Shown one piece after another: positions 55,009 to 64,000 of a stretch of 64,000 bases of DNA. Numbering within the stretch: the stretch's first letter is position 1; each line of letters begins with the position of its first letter. The notes below the pieces were generated by a model. That model was not told the DNA's origin, searched no databases, and worked only from the letters and a program-made list of their open reading frames with translations. A program made the position numbers and the translations under genes. Origin of the DNA: Lysobacterales bacterium (lineage in GTDB: Bacteria > Pseudomonadota > Gammaproteobacteria > Xanthomonadales > Xanthomonadaceae); contig JADCRD010000001.1 in assembly GCA_014946745.1 (NCBI GenBank), positions 1,982,427-2,046,426 of the forward strand, given 5' to 3'.

Positions 55009-55332
55009 GGCATCGCCGCCCTTGCGCGGCCTCATCGTTGCGGATCTCAGCACCATACCGCTCCTGGCGCCGGATCGGCTAGCAGGATGCTGAAAATCAG
55101 CACTCGCGCTCGCCACTAGAGCAAGCGGCCAGGTGATGGGCGCGGGGTCGAGCCTGACTCGCTTCGGCGCGGCATCGGCCCAGGATGCGGGCGGGCGGAT
55201 CCAAAGCACGCTTCGAGGGCGCGCTGTTCACTTCCGGAGAAGGTCACCCCTTCGTCCCCAGCACAATGCAGAAGAGATCAGCGCCGCTTTGGGAGCTTGC
55301 ACTCCACTGAGACGTCGCGCGGATCGCGCCCA
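55009..55332. other. Intergenic region, 324 bases, nothing recognised
   Basis: No gene, repeat or strong hairpin found. It separates the sulfurtransferase from the end of the NUDIX gene, both on the - strand, so it should include the sulfurtransferase promoter. Confidence 0.5.
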
Positions 55333-55962
55333 TCAGACAGCGCTCAGGCGCTCGCGCAGGTTGATCAGCATCGCCGCCGTGGCGCCCCAGATGCGCTGAC
55401 CGGCGTAGTCGAAGCGCCAGGTCTGCCGCGAGCGACCTGCCAGTTCCCCGCGCTCAGTGCGCAGGTTGGCGGGGTCCATCAGGAAATCCAGCGGCACTTC
55501 GAACACCTCGGCCACCTCCCCGGGTTCGGGCCGGGAAACATGCAGCGGCGAGACGCGGGCGACTACCGGCAGCACGAGGAAGCCGGTGAACGTCGGCAAG
55601 CGGTCGATGAATCCGAGCGGGTCCACATGCGCGGGATCGAGTGCGATCTCCTCCTGCGCTTCGCGGATCGCGGTCGCCAGCAGGCCCGGATCGCGCGGGT
55701 CCTGACGCCCGCCGGGGAAGGCCACTTGGCCCGGATGATGGGCCAGCGCCTCGGTGCGACGGGTCAGGATCACCCGGCTGCCCTCGCCGCGGTCGACCAG
55801 CCCGAGCAGGACCGCGGCAGGCCGCAGGCGCTCCAGCGGCGGAATCAGGTCACGCAGATCCTCAGGCACCTTGGGGGGCGCAGTGGGCGGCGCCGCAAGC
55901 GCGTACAGGGCTCCCCGGATGCGGGCATCCAGAACCTCAGCGGGCGCCCGCCATTCAGACAC
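55333..55962 (-). CDS. CoA pyrophosphatase-like NUDIX hydrolase
   Basis: A 209-residue NUDIX hydrolase. The sequence HHPGQVAFPGGRQDPRDPGL followed by LATAIREAQEEIALDP contains both the NudL/CoA-pyrophosphatase motif (LxxHxGQVAFPGGxxD) and the Nudix box (REAQEE). Expected to cleave CoA or oxidised CoA to 4'-phosphopantetheine and 3',5'-ADP. It overlaps the DUF1289 gene by eight bases, so translation is probably coupled. Confidence 0.93.
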   Translation of the reverse strand: MSEWRAPAEVLDARIRGALYALAAPPTAPPKVPEDLRDLIPPLERLRPAAVLLGLVDRGEGSRVILTRRTEALAHHPGQVAFPGGRQDPRDPGLLATAIREAQEEIALDPAHVDPLGFIDRLPTFTGFLVLPVVARVSPLHVSRPEPGEVAEVFEVPLDFLMDPANLRTERGELAGRSRQTWRFDYAGQRIWGATAAMLINLRERLSAV

Positions 55963-56146
55963 AGCCGCTGCGTTCCGCGCGCTCCGGCAGGGCGATCTCC
56001 ATCAGGTACTGCCGCTGCACCGGGCTGAAAGAAAGCCAGCCGGCAATCTCGGCCGTCGTGCGATGGCAACCCGAGCAAAGACCATCGGAGCCAAGCTCGC
56101 AGACGCCAACACAGGGGCTCAGAACAGGCAAAGAAGTGGAACTCAC
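55955..56146 (-). CDS. DUF1289 small Cys-rich protein
   Basis: A 63-residue protein with the DUF1289 pattern SPCVGVCELGSDGLCSGCHR, whose four cysteines could bind a metal, followed by TTAEIAGWLSFSPVQR. Function unknown. The GTG at 56146 gives the usual family length; the frame is open further upstream to 56392, so the start is uncertain. It overlaps the NUDIX gene by eight bases. Confidence 0.82.
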   Translation of the reverse strand: MSSTSLPVLSPCVGVCELGSDGLCSGCHRTTAEIAGWLSFSPVQRQYLMEIALPERAERSGCV

Positions 56147-56283
56147 GGGGGACTCGGCGTGTACGGGAGCAAGGCGAACTGGCGCCAGAAACAACAGGGG
56201 AGCGCGGGTGACCCCGACGCTCCCCATCGATCCAGGCATCGTCGCGGGCAAGGCCTCGAAGGCATCGCCTCGACGGACTCGGA

Positions 56284-56964
56284 TTACTTGATGCTGATCA
56301 GCTTGACGTCGAACACGACCGCCTGACCAGGGCCGACCGGCGAGCGCGGATTGTCGCCGTAGCCTTGATCGGGCGGCAGGAACACTTCCCAACGCGAACC
56401 GACCTTCATCATCGGCAGCACTTCGCGCAGACCGGGCAGCGGAGCCTCGGAGACCTTCATGGTGACGGCCTCATTACCCGTGTAGGTGCTGGCGAACTCC
56501 TGGCCGGTGGACAGCGATCCGCGGAAATGGATCTGCACTTCGCTGGCCGCAGTCGGCTGCGCGCCGGTGCCTTCCTCGATCACCCGGTACTGGATGCCCG
56601 AGGCGAGGTTCTGGATGCCCTGCTTGGCGCGGTTCTGCGTCAGGAACTGCTCGCTCTTCGCTTTGTTCTCGGCGGCTACGCGCTCGAACTCGGTGCGCGC
56701 CTGCTCAAGCATCTGGGTCTGCATCTTCTCCACGGCGGCGCGCATCTCTTCCGGCGGCACGCTCGGATCGCGCTTGGCAAACCCTTCCTGCACGCCGCGG
56801 ACGACGGTGCTCACATCGAGATCGACGCCACGCTCGGCCATTTCGCGGCCCAGCTGGTAACCGATCGCGTAGCTCAGCTTGCCCTTCTCCGAGGAGGTGT
56901 CCTGTGCCTGCACGGCACCCATGCCAAACACAGCCACGGACACGACCAACCAGCGCAACTTCAT
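56284..56964 (-). CDS. FKBP-type peptidyl-prolyl isomerase (Mip/FkpA-like)
   Basis: A 226-residue exported isomerase. Signal peptide at residues 1-21 (VQA), N-terminal dimerisation helices (about 28-110: KLSYAIGYQLGREMAERG, GFAKRDPSVPPEEMRAAVEK), and a C-terminal FKBP domain (about 120-226: SEVQIHFRGSLSTGQEFAST, LPGLREVLPMMKVGSRWEVF, LPPDQGYGDN). Assists folding of envelope proteins. The ATG at 56964 has a strong AGGAGG ribosome-binding site. Confidence 0.95.
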   Translation of the reverse strand: MKLRWLVVSVAVFGMGAVQAQDTSSEKGKLSYAIGYQLGREMAERGVDLDVSTVVRGVQEGFAKRDPSVPPEEMRAAVEKMQTQMLEQARTEFERVAAENKAKSEQFLTQNRAKQGIQNLASGIQYRVIEEGTGAQPTAASEVQIHFRGSLSTGQEFASTYTGNEAVTMKVSEAPLPGLREVLPMMKVGSRWEVFLPPDQGYGDNPRSPVGPGQAVVFDVKLISIK

Positions 56965-57073
56965 GCAGAACCTCCTGGGTGTACCGCCAGCCCCTTGGCC
57001 GCGGTGGAAAGCGCACAAGCATACCCGTGTGCAGCGGGGTCCGCCATTAAGGCCGCGGAGGGGTCAATTGAGC

Positions 57074-57976
57074 TCAATCCTCATCGCCCCAGCGCGGCGT
57101 CTTCGACTGCAACTTGGGTGGTGAAGTTCGCGGCGGGAGAGACGCCAGAACCGCCAAGCCATCGCGAGTCGCCGCGACATCGTGCACGCGCAGGATCGCA
57201 GCACCGCGTTGAGCGGCCAGCACCGCAGCCACCACGGATCCCACCAGGCGCCCCTCAAGCGGTCGCCCGGTGATCGCACCGACCATCGACTTGCGCGAAA
57301 CGCCGACCACCAACGGCGGCAGTCCGGAACTCAGCGTCGACAGCGCGCCCATCAGCTCGACGTTGTGCTGCAGCGTTTTGCCGAAGCCAAAGCCCGGATC
57401 GACCAGCAGTCGCGAACGCACGATGCCGGCAAGCTCGCAGACGAACACGCGATCGGCGAGGAAGCGCTGCACTTCCGCGACCACATCGCCGTACTGCGGA
57501 TCCGCCTGCATGCTGCCAGGCTCGCCCTGCATGTGCATCAGACACACCGGCACTCCGAGATCGGCGGCAGCCGCCAGCGCGCCCTCCCGACGCAAGCCCC
57601 AGACGTCGTTGATCAAACCGGCCCCCGCGCCCACCGCGGCGCGCATGACCTCGGGCTTGGAGGTGTCGATCGATATCGGCACCGGGCTCGCCGCCGCCAG
57701 CCGCTCGATCAGGGGCAGCACGCGGTCGATCTCCTCCTGGGCGCTCACCGCCGCCGCGCCGGGACGCGTGGATTCGCCCCCCACGTCGATGATGTCAGCG
57801 CCGTCTTCCACCATCTGCAGCGCGGCGCGGAGTGCGCCATCGCCGTCCGCAAGTCGACCGCCGTCGAAGAACGAGTCCGGTGTCAGATTCAGCACGCCCA
57901 TGATGCGCGGTCGATCCAGCAGCAGCGGACGACCGCCGCAATCGAGGCGGGGAGCCAAGTCAACGCTGTTGAACAT
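57074..57976 (-). CDS. folP: Dihydropteroate synthase
   Basis: A 300-residue TIM-barrel enzyme of folate synthesis that joins p-aminobenzoate and the pterin pyrophosphate. Visible: RIMGVLNLTPDSFFDGG, DIIDVGGESTRPG, PISIDTSKPEV, GLINDVWGLRR, LLVDPGFGFGKTLQHN and VGVSRKSM. The C-terminal IRVHDV-type block (ILRVHDVAATRDGL) is present. The usual ftsH-folP order is kept. I use the ATG at 57976 (GAGG upstream) rather than the GTG at 58003. Confidence 0.96.
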   Translation of the reverse strand: MFNSVDLAPRLDCGGRPLLLDRPRIMGVLNLTPDSFFDGGRLADGDGALRAALQMVEDGADIIDVGGESTRPGAAAVSAQEEIDRVLPLIERLAAASPVPISIDTSKPEVMRAAVGAGAGLINDVWGLRREGALAAAADLGVPVCLMHMQGEPGSMQADPQYGDVVAEVQRFLADRVFVCELAGIVRSRLLVDPGFGFGKTLQHNVELMGALSTLSSGLPPLVVGVSRKSMVGAITGRPLEGRLVGSVVAAVLAAQRGAAILRVHDVAATRDGLAVLASLPPRTSPPKLQSKTPRWGDED

Positions 57977-58002
57977 GAACACATCCTCGAAGGCCGGAAA
58001 CA

Positions 58003-58030
58003 CGAACGCCCGCGCGGACGCGGGCGTTCG
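58003..58030 (-). terminator. Hairpin between ftsH and folP
   Basis: A perfect 12-base-pair stem, CGAACGCCCGCG (58003-58014) and CGCGGGCGTTCG (58019-58030), loop CGGA, followed on the - strand by TGTTTCC. It begins 18 bases after the ftsH stop and ends 26 bases before the folP start, so it terminates or attenuates ftsH transcripts ahead of folP. Confidence 0.8.
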
Positions 58031-58048
58031 GAGATAGGCAGGGGCAAC

Positions 58049-59955
<1,907 letters not shown>

Positions 59956-59959
<4 letters not shown>

Positions 59960-60597
59960 TCTTTGGCCTCTTTGGCGCCGCCCCGTTTGCCGGTCGCGAG
60001 CGCATATACCTCGGGAGAGCGGTTGCGCGACGCCTTCGGCTTGCGGATCTGCACCTTCGCGTAGCGCTGGCGCAAATCTTTTAGGAAGGCGTCGGACCCC
60101 TGCCCCTGGAACACTTTGATCAGCAAGGTACCACCGCTGCGCAGGTGCTGATCGGCGAAATCGCGGGCGAGTTCGCAGAGATGCAGGCTGCGCGGCTGGT
60201 CGACTGCAGCAACTCCGCTCATATTGGGGGCCATGTCGGAGAGCACAAGGTCCGCCACCTGGCCGCCCAGCGCGGCTTTGAGCCGGGACAGTGGCTCCGG
60301 CTCTCTGAAATCGCCGTGAATGAACTCGACGCCCGCCAGCGAAGGCATGTCCAGAATGTCGAGCGCGATCACCCGGCCGCGTTCGCCCAGCTCGCGACGG
60401 ACCAGCTGGGACCAGCCCCCGGGCGCGGCACCGAGGTCGACCACCAGCATGCCGGGCCTGAGCAGCTGATCCCGCTCAAGCAGCTCCTCCAGCTTGTAGA
60501 CAGCGCGCGAGCGCATCCCCTCGCTCTGGGCGCGCTTGACGTAGGGATCGGCGAAATGTTCGGCCAGCCAGCGCCGGCTGCTCTTGCTGCGGTTCAT
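59956..60597 (-). CDS. rlmE: 23S rRNA (uridine-2'-O)-methyltransferase RlmE
   Basis: A 213-residue SAM-dependent methyltransferase (FtsJ/RrmJ) that methylates U2552 of 23S rRNA. Visible: [20 protein letters not shown] (catalytic Lys), the SAM-binding [26 protein letters not shown] (catalytic Asp), LLIKVFQG (catalytic Lys) and [12 protein letters not shown] with the final Glu. The K-D-K-E tetrad is intact. ATG at 60597. Confidence 0.97.
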
Positions 60598-60675
60598 CGA
60601 AGCCGGACCCGGCGGCAGTGGGATCGCTGTAAAGGCTGCATGATACCCTGAGCGGCCTTTTTCCGATGTCTGACC

Positions 60676-60978
60676 ATGTTCCAGCAGCTCAGCAACTCCC
60701 AGCAGCGCTATCTGCGCGGACTTTCCCATGGACTGAAGCCGGTGATCATGATCGGCGGCAAGGGTCTGACGGAGGCCGTGCTGGCCGAGCTCGATCTGGC
60801 GCTGGAGCACCACGAGCTGGTGAAGGTCAAGATCGCCGCCGAAGACCGCGATGCCCGCGACGAGATCGTCGCCGAGCTGGTCATGCGCTCCAAGACCAAC
60901 CTCGTCCAGCGCATCGGCAACATCGCAACGCTGTTCCGTCGCTCGAAGGAACGACCGCAGATCAGCCTGCCGCGCTGA
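60676..60978 (+). CDS. yhbY: YhbY-family ribosome-associated RNA-binding protein
   Basis: A 100-residue CRM-domain protein: [58 protein letters not shown] and a [16 protein letters not shown] end with the GxxG-type loop (IGGKG). Binds pre-50S subunits during ribosome assembly. It is divergent from rlmE across 78 bases, the arrangement found in E. coli and many others. Confidence 0.95.
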   Translation: MFQQLSNSQQRYLRGLSHGLKPVIMIGGKGLTEAVLAELDLALEHHELVKVKIAAEDRDARDEIVAELVMRSKTNLVQRIGNIATLFRRSKERPQISLPR

Positions 60979-61022
60979 CGCCCGCGCTTTGCCGACTGCG
61001 CCTGCACGCGCGTCGTGCTCGC

Positions 61023-61436
61023 ATGCAAAGCCCCAGTCCCCGACGCCCAGAGCGCCGCATGCCTCTCGCTGAAGACCGCCAGGAAGGCCTCTACACCATC
61101 CGCTGGGTGTCCGCGGAGGCGATCCGCATCGACGATGCGGAATTCAGCCGCAGCCTGCTGCTCCTGCCCGATCAGGTGCATCGCGATCTCGATGTGCAAT
61201 CGCTGGATGCAATCGACGAAGCCCTGGTGAAGCGCATTCTGGACCTGGCTCCGCAAGTGCTCATTCTGGGCACAGGTCAGCGTCAGGTGTTCCCGCCGCC
61301 GCGCTTGATGGCTGCCTTTCTCAGTCGCGGGGTCGGCATCGAAGCCATGGACAATGCCGCCGCAGCGCGCACTTACAACCTGCTCGCGCTGGAAGGCCGC
61401 CGAGTGGCAGGCCTGTTCCTCATGGGGCAAGGCTGA
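61023..61436 (+). CDS. Mth938/NDUFAF3-like domain protein
   Basis: A 137-residue protein with the Mth938-like alpha/beta domain: [60 protein letters not shown] and a final [12 protein letters not shown]. This family includes the mitochondrial complex I assembly factor NDUFAF3; in bacteria its role is unclear. Start is the ATG at 61023 or the in-frame ATG at 61059, which would begin just before the domain. It follows yhbY on the same strand after 44 bases. Confidence 0.85.
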   Translation: MQSPSPRRPERRMPLAEDRQEGLYTIRWVSAEAIRIDDAEFSRSLLLLPDQVHRDLDVQSLDAIDEALVKRILDLAPQVLILGTGQRQVFPPPRLMAAFLSRGVGIEAMDNAAAARTYNLLALEGRRVAGLFLMGQG

Positions 61437-61495
61437 ACGAGTCGCGCACACCGGTCGAGTCGGATTGATCCGGCCAGCGCCGCCCGAAACCTGCC

Positions 61496-63982
61496 TCAGC
61501 CGCCCGCCTGTTCAAGGCGCGCGCGCAGCGAGGGAATTTCGACGTGGTTCGGCTCCAGCTCGGCTGCGCGCTCCAGCGCCTGGCGAGCCGAAGCGAGCTC
61601 GCCGCGCCCGAGCCGCTCATTGGCCAAGCCCAGATAGGCCACTGCCAAACGCTGGCGCATCAAGGGCAGCTCCGCGGACGCGGGTGCCACGACCTGCAGA
61701 CCTTCCAGATAGCGCAGCGCATCGTTCGGCCGACTGGCCGCGAGTGATGCATCGAAACGCTGTCGTGCCTGCGTGGGAAGGCCCTGCAGGAGGCTGCGAG
61801 CACGCGGGTCCGACGGCGAAAGCGCCAGTGCGGCGCGCAGGCTGTCGTAGGCGCTTTCGCCCGGCGGCTGCAGCAGGCGCCCCTCGGCGATGGCCGCTTC
61901 GGCGTCGGCGACCAGTGCGTTGACGCGCGCCGGATCGACGGTTTGTCCTTCCGCGACCCGCGCATAGTTCTGACGGGCCTCCTCCATGCGCTCGCGGGCG
62001 CGATCGAGCCCAGCCGGAGGCGGCACCAGCAGCGCCGCGGCATCAAGGGCCGACTCGGCCGCTTCGAAATCGAAGTCTGCGCTGGCGGTCTCGGCGCGCC
62101 GCAGCAGCTCGCGCCCCAGTCGCCTCAGACCTTCACTGGCTTCGGCAAGGTCGGGATCGAGCGCCAGCGCTTCGCGGTACGCATCCTGCGCACTGCGTCC
62201 GACCGGCGTGGTCAGCTGACCGCGTGCGACCCGCTCGCGCGCCTGCTGCAGCAGCGCCGCAATGCGCTCGGCGCGGCCCTTGCGTCCCTCGGCCAAAGCC
62301 GCTCGCAGTTCGGGAAGTTCCAGATGGCCGGGGTCAGCCTGCGCCACGACGGCAAGTCGGCGCTCGGCCTCTGCGAATGCCGCCGCTTCGAGATCGCTGC
62401 GCGCGGCCGCAATCAGGGGCGCCAGGGCTGCCCGCAACCCCGCTCGCGCAATGGGATTCTCCGGCGCAAGAGCCAAGGCCTGCTGGTAGAGGGCGATCGC
62501 CCCGACGCCCGGCTCTTCGATGCGCCCCGCCGAGAGGGCTGCCGCAGCCGCCTCGATCCGCTGCGCCAAAGCTTCCTCGCCGGCAGCCTGCCCCTGCTGG
62601 GCCTCAAGCTGACGGGCCAAAGCCGCAACGTCTTCGCTGCCCGCGCCCAGCTCGCGTGCCCACTCCAGCTCGCGGCGCGCAGCGGTCGCGTCGCCCGCTT
62701 CGATGCGGGCGCGAGCGGCTTCCAGGTGGGCGCGACCCACGCGACGCAAACCCTCGCGCGCGGCCTCATGATCGGGCTCGGCCGCGAGAATCGCGTTGTA
62801 CAGGCTGCGCGCCCCCGGGCCATCGGCATCGTCCTGCAGGCGCCCCGCCGTGAGCGCGGCTTCCGCCCGCGCGAGCTGCTCGCCGCGATCGGAACCGCTC
62901 CACAGCTCGCGCAGCGGCGCCTCGAACACCAGCACCAGCAAAAGGGCTGCAAGCGGCAGCAGCAGCCAGGGCCAGCGCCGCGGCGTGGTCGGCTTCGCCG
63001 AAGCGGCAGAGCGCCGACGCGGTTGCTCGCCAGTGGTGATGCCTTCCATGCGCCCCAGCGAGGGGCCGTCCGAGGGCTTCGAAGCGCGCACAGCGCGCGC
63101 TTCGGGCGGCGTGACCACGGTGGGCGAGACGTCGGCGACCGCCGCCGGAGCACGTCGGCCTCGCGGGCTCGCGGGCTCAGGCAGCTCGGGCCGCAGATGG
63201 GCGATCGCCTCCAGCGCCGCGATCAACTCCGCGCCGGTCTGGAAGCGTTGCGCCGGGTCCTTGGCGAGCAGACGCTCGAACAGCGGCTGAAGCTCGACAA
63301 GCGCCATCGGCAGCTGCGGCAGCGGGGCAGTGATGTGCATGATGCCGACCGCGACCGAATCATCGGCCTGGTAGGGCACCTCGCCCAGCAGCAGCTGGTA
63401 GAACACCACGCCCAGGCTGTACAGGTCGGCGCGGCCGTCCAGCGGCTGACCGCGGGCCTGTTCGGGGCTCATGTAGTGCGGCGTGCCGATGATCGCCCCC
63501 GTGCGCGTCATGCGCATCGAATCACCGGCGCGGGCGATGCCGAAATCGGTCAGCACCGCACTGCCGTCCTCGCGCAGCAGGATGTTGTCGGGCTTGATGT
63601 CCCGATGCACCACGCCGCGCTTGTGTGCGTAGTCGAGCGCGCTGGCGATCTCCCGCACCACCCGCAGGGCAAAGGCGAAGTCGCGCCGCGGCCCGCGACG
63701 GGCCATCACCGGCCCACCGGGCAGGTGCTCCATCGCCATGTAGTGGTGCTCACCGTGCTGCGCCACGTCGTAGACGTGAACAACGTTCGGATGCCGCAGG
63801 CTGGCGGCGATGCGCGCCTCGCGCAGGAAGCGCTCGCCGAACTCCTCGTCGCCCAGCAAGGTGCCGGACATGATCTTGAGAGCGACCTCGCGCTGCACCG
63901 ATTCCTGCAGAGCCAGATACACCGTCGACATGCCGCCGCGCCCGATGGGGCGGTCGATGCGGTAGCCGGGAATCTCGATCAC
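61496..63982 (-). CDS. Membrane serine/threonine protein kinase with periplasmic repeats
   Basis: An 828-residue Hanks-type kinase. Kinase domain about 7-262 (GRGGMSTVYLA glycine loop, ALKIMSG lysine, HRDIKPDN at 126-133, DFG at 146-148, IGTPHYMSPEQARG), a Pro/Ala-rich linker, one TM helix about 337-354, then about 470 residues of helical repeats (units ending in LxRxAREALARG-like or GRLxxPxGxSAxxxYRxAL patterns) expected outside the cytoplasm. The start is the GTG at 63982, but no ribosome-binding site is visible and the frame stays open to the right window edge, so the true start may lie beyond 64000. Substrate unknown. Confidence 0.9.
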   Translation of the reverse strand: MIEIPGYRIDRPIGRGGMSTVYLALQESVQREVALKIMSGTLLGDEEFGERFLREARIAASLRHPNVVHVYDVAQHGEHHYMAMEHLPGGPVMARRGPRRDFAFALRVVREIASALDYAHKRGVVHRDIKPDNILLREDGSAVLTDFGIARAGDSMRMTRTGAIIGTPHYMSPEQARGQPLDGRADLYSLGVVFYQLLLGEVPYQADDSVAVGIMHITAPLPQLPMALVELQPLFERLLAKDPAQRFQTGAELIAALEAIAHLRPELPEPASPRGRRAPAAVADVSPTVVTPPEARAVRASKPSDGPSLGRMEGITTGEQPRRRSAASAKPTTPRRWPWLLLPLAALLLVLVFEAPLRELWSGSDRGEQLARAEAALTAGRLQDDADGPGARSLYNAILAAEPDHEAAREGLRRVGRAHLEAARARIEAGDATAARRELEWARELGAGSEDVAALARQLEAQQGQAAGEEALAQRIEAAAAALSAGRIEEPGVGAIALYQQALALAPENPIARAGLRAALAPLIAAARSDLEAAAFAEAERRLAVVAQADPGHLELPELRAALAEGRKGRAERIAALLQQARERVARGQLTTPVGRSAQDAYREALALDPDLAEASEGLRRLGRELLRRAETASADFDFEAAESALDAAALLVPPPAGLDRARERMEEARQNYARVAEGQTVDPARVNALVADAEAAIAEGRLLQPPGESAYDSLRAALALSPSDPRARSLLQGLPTQARQRFDASLAASRPNDALRYLEGLQVVAPASAELPLMRQRLAVAYLGLANERLGRGELASARQALERAAELEPNHVEIPSLRARLEQAGG

Positions 63983-64000
63983 AAAGGGCAGGCCGGGGCG

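Noticed and set aside
55955-56392. Long form (145 residues) of the DUF1289 protein
   Set aside because: The upstream part overlaps the FKBP gene end in another frame and is Arg-rich; the 63-residue form fits the family length.

Overview
This window is GC-rich chromosomal DNA. Its gene content suggests a gammaproteobacterium of the order Lysobacterales (Xanthomonadales): fused isobutyryl-CoA mutase, DUF1501/DUF1800 secreted pair, hemP-TonB receptor-DUF6607 haem cluster, TorF-type porin, and short intergenic palindromic repeats of the kinds common in that order. The assignment is inferred from gene families only. I saw no tRNA, rRNA, CRISPR array, insertion sequence or prophage.

Layout. 1-3.9 kb: the 5' part of icmF (runs off the left edge), a small secreted protein, DUF1304 and DUF418 membrane proteins and a DUF6624 protein. 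4.2-10.3 kb: a sensory block on the + strand, made of a membrane GGDEF/EAL enzyme, a chemoreceptor with the same kind of periplasmic region, a periplasmic solute-binding protein and a TorF-like porin, closed by a hairpin terminator. 10.4-17.7 kb: an old-yellow-enzyme oxidoreductase, a tiny flagellar-rod-like protein, and secreted proteins (sugar dehydrogenase-like, DUF1501, DUF1800, Reeler-like), three of which carry an F-x-[DN]-G-F-[DE] motif. 17.7-20.3 kb: apt, a DMT transporter and a GST in one operon, and a small membrane protein. 20.7-27 kb: starch breakdown (alpha-amylase and a four-module pullulanase) surrounded by intergenic repeats and G-quadruplex-forming tracts. 27.1-31.6 kb: a Fur-type haem uptake operon (hemP, TonB receptor, HmuS-like protein, DUF6607 lipoprotein). 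31.9-42.2 kb: metF with a structured leader candidate, a degenerate c-di-GMP effector with two receiver domains, a lipoprotein hydrolase, a NarL-type two-component system, a second TonB receptor and a secreted beta-helix protein. 42.5-47.6 kb: small metabolic and hypothetical genes. 47.6-52.4 kb: a Gld-type ABC export operon (ATPase, permease, GldG, DUF4340). 52.6-57 kb: an SRPBCC/effector-binding protein, sulfurtransferase, NUDIX, DUF1289 and FKBP isomerase. 57.1-61.4 kb: the conserved housekeeping block folP-ftsH-rlmE, divergent from yhbY. 61.5 kb to the right edge: a membrane serine/threonine kinase.

The most unusual observations are the recurring FxDGFE motif in four exported proteins, a nested-stem structure upstream of metF, G-quadruplex-type (GGGGATT)n tracts a few bases after two stop codons, the pseudo-receiver/receiver/degenerate GGDEF-EAL protein, and the matched sensor regions of the neighbouring GGDEF/EAL enzyme and chemoreceptor. 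None of these amounts to a proven new system.
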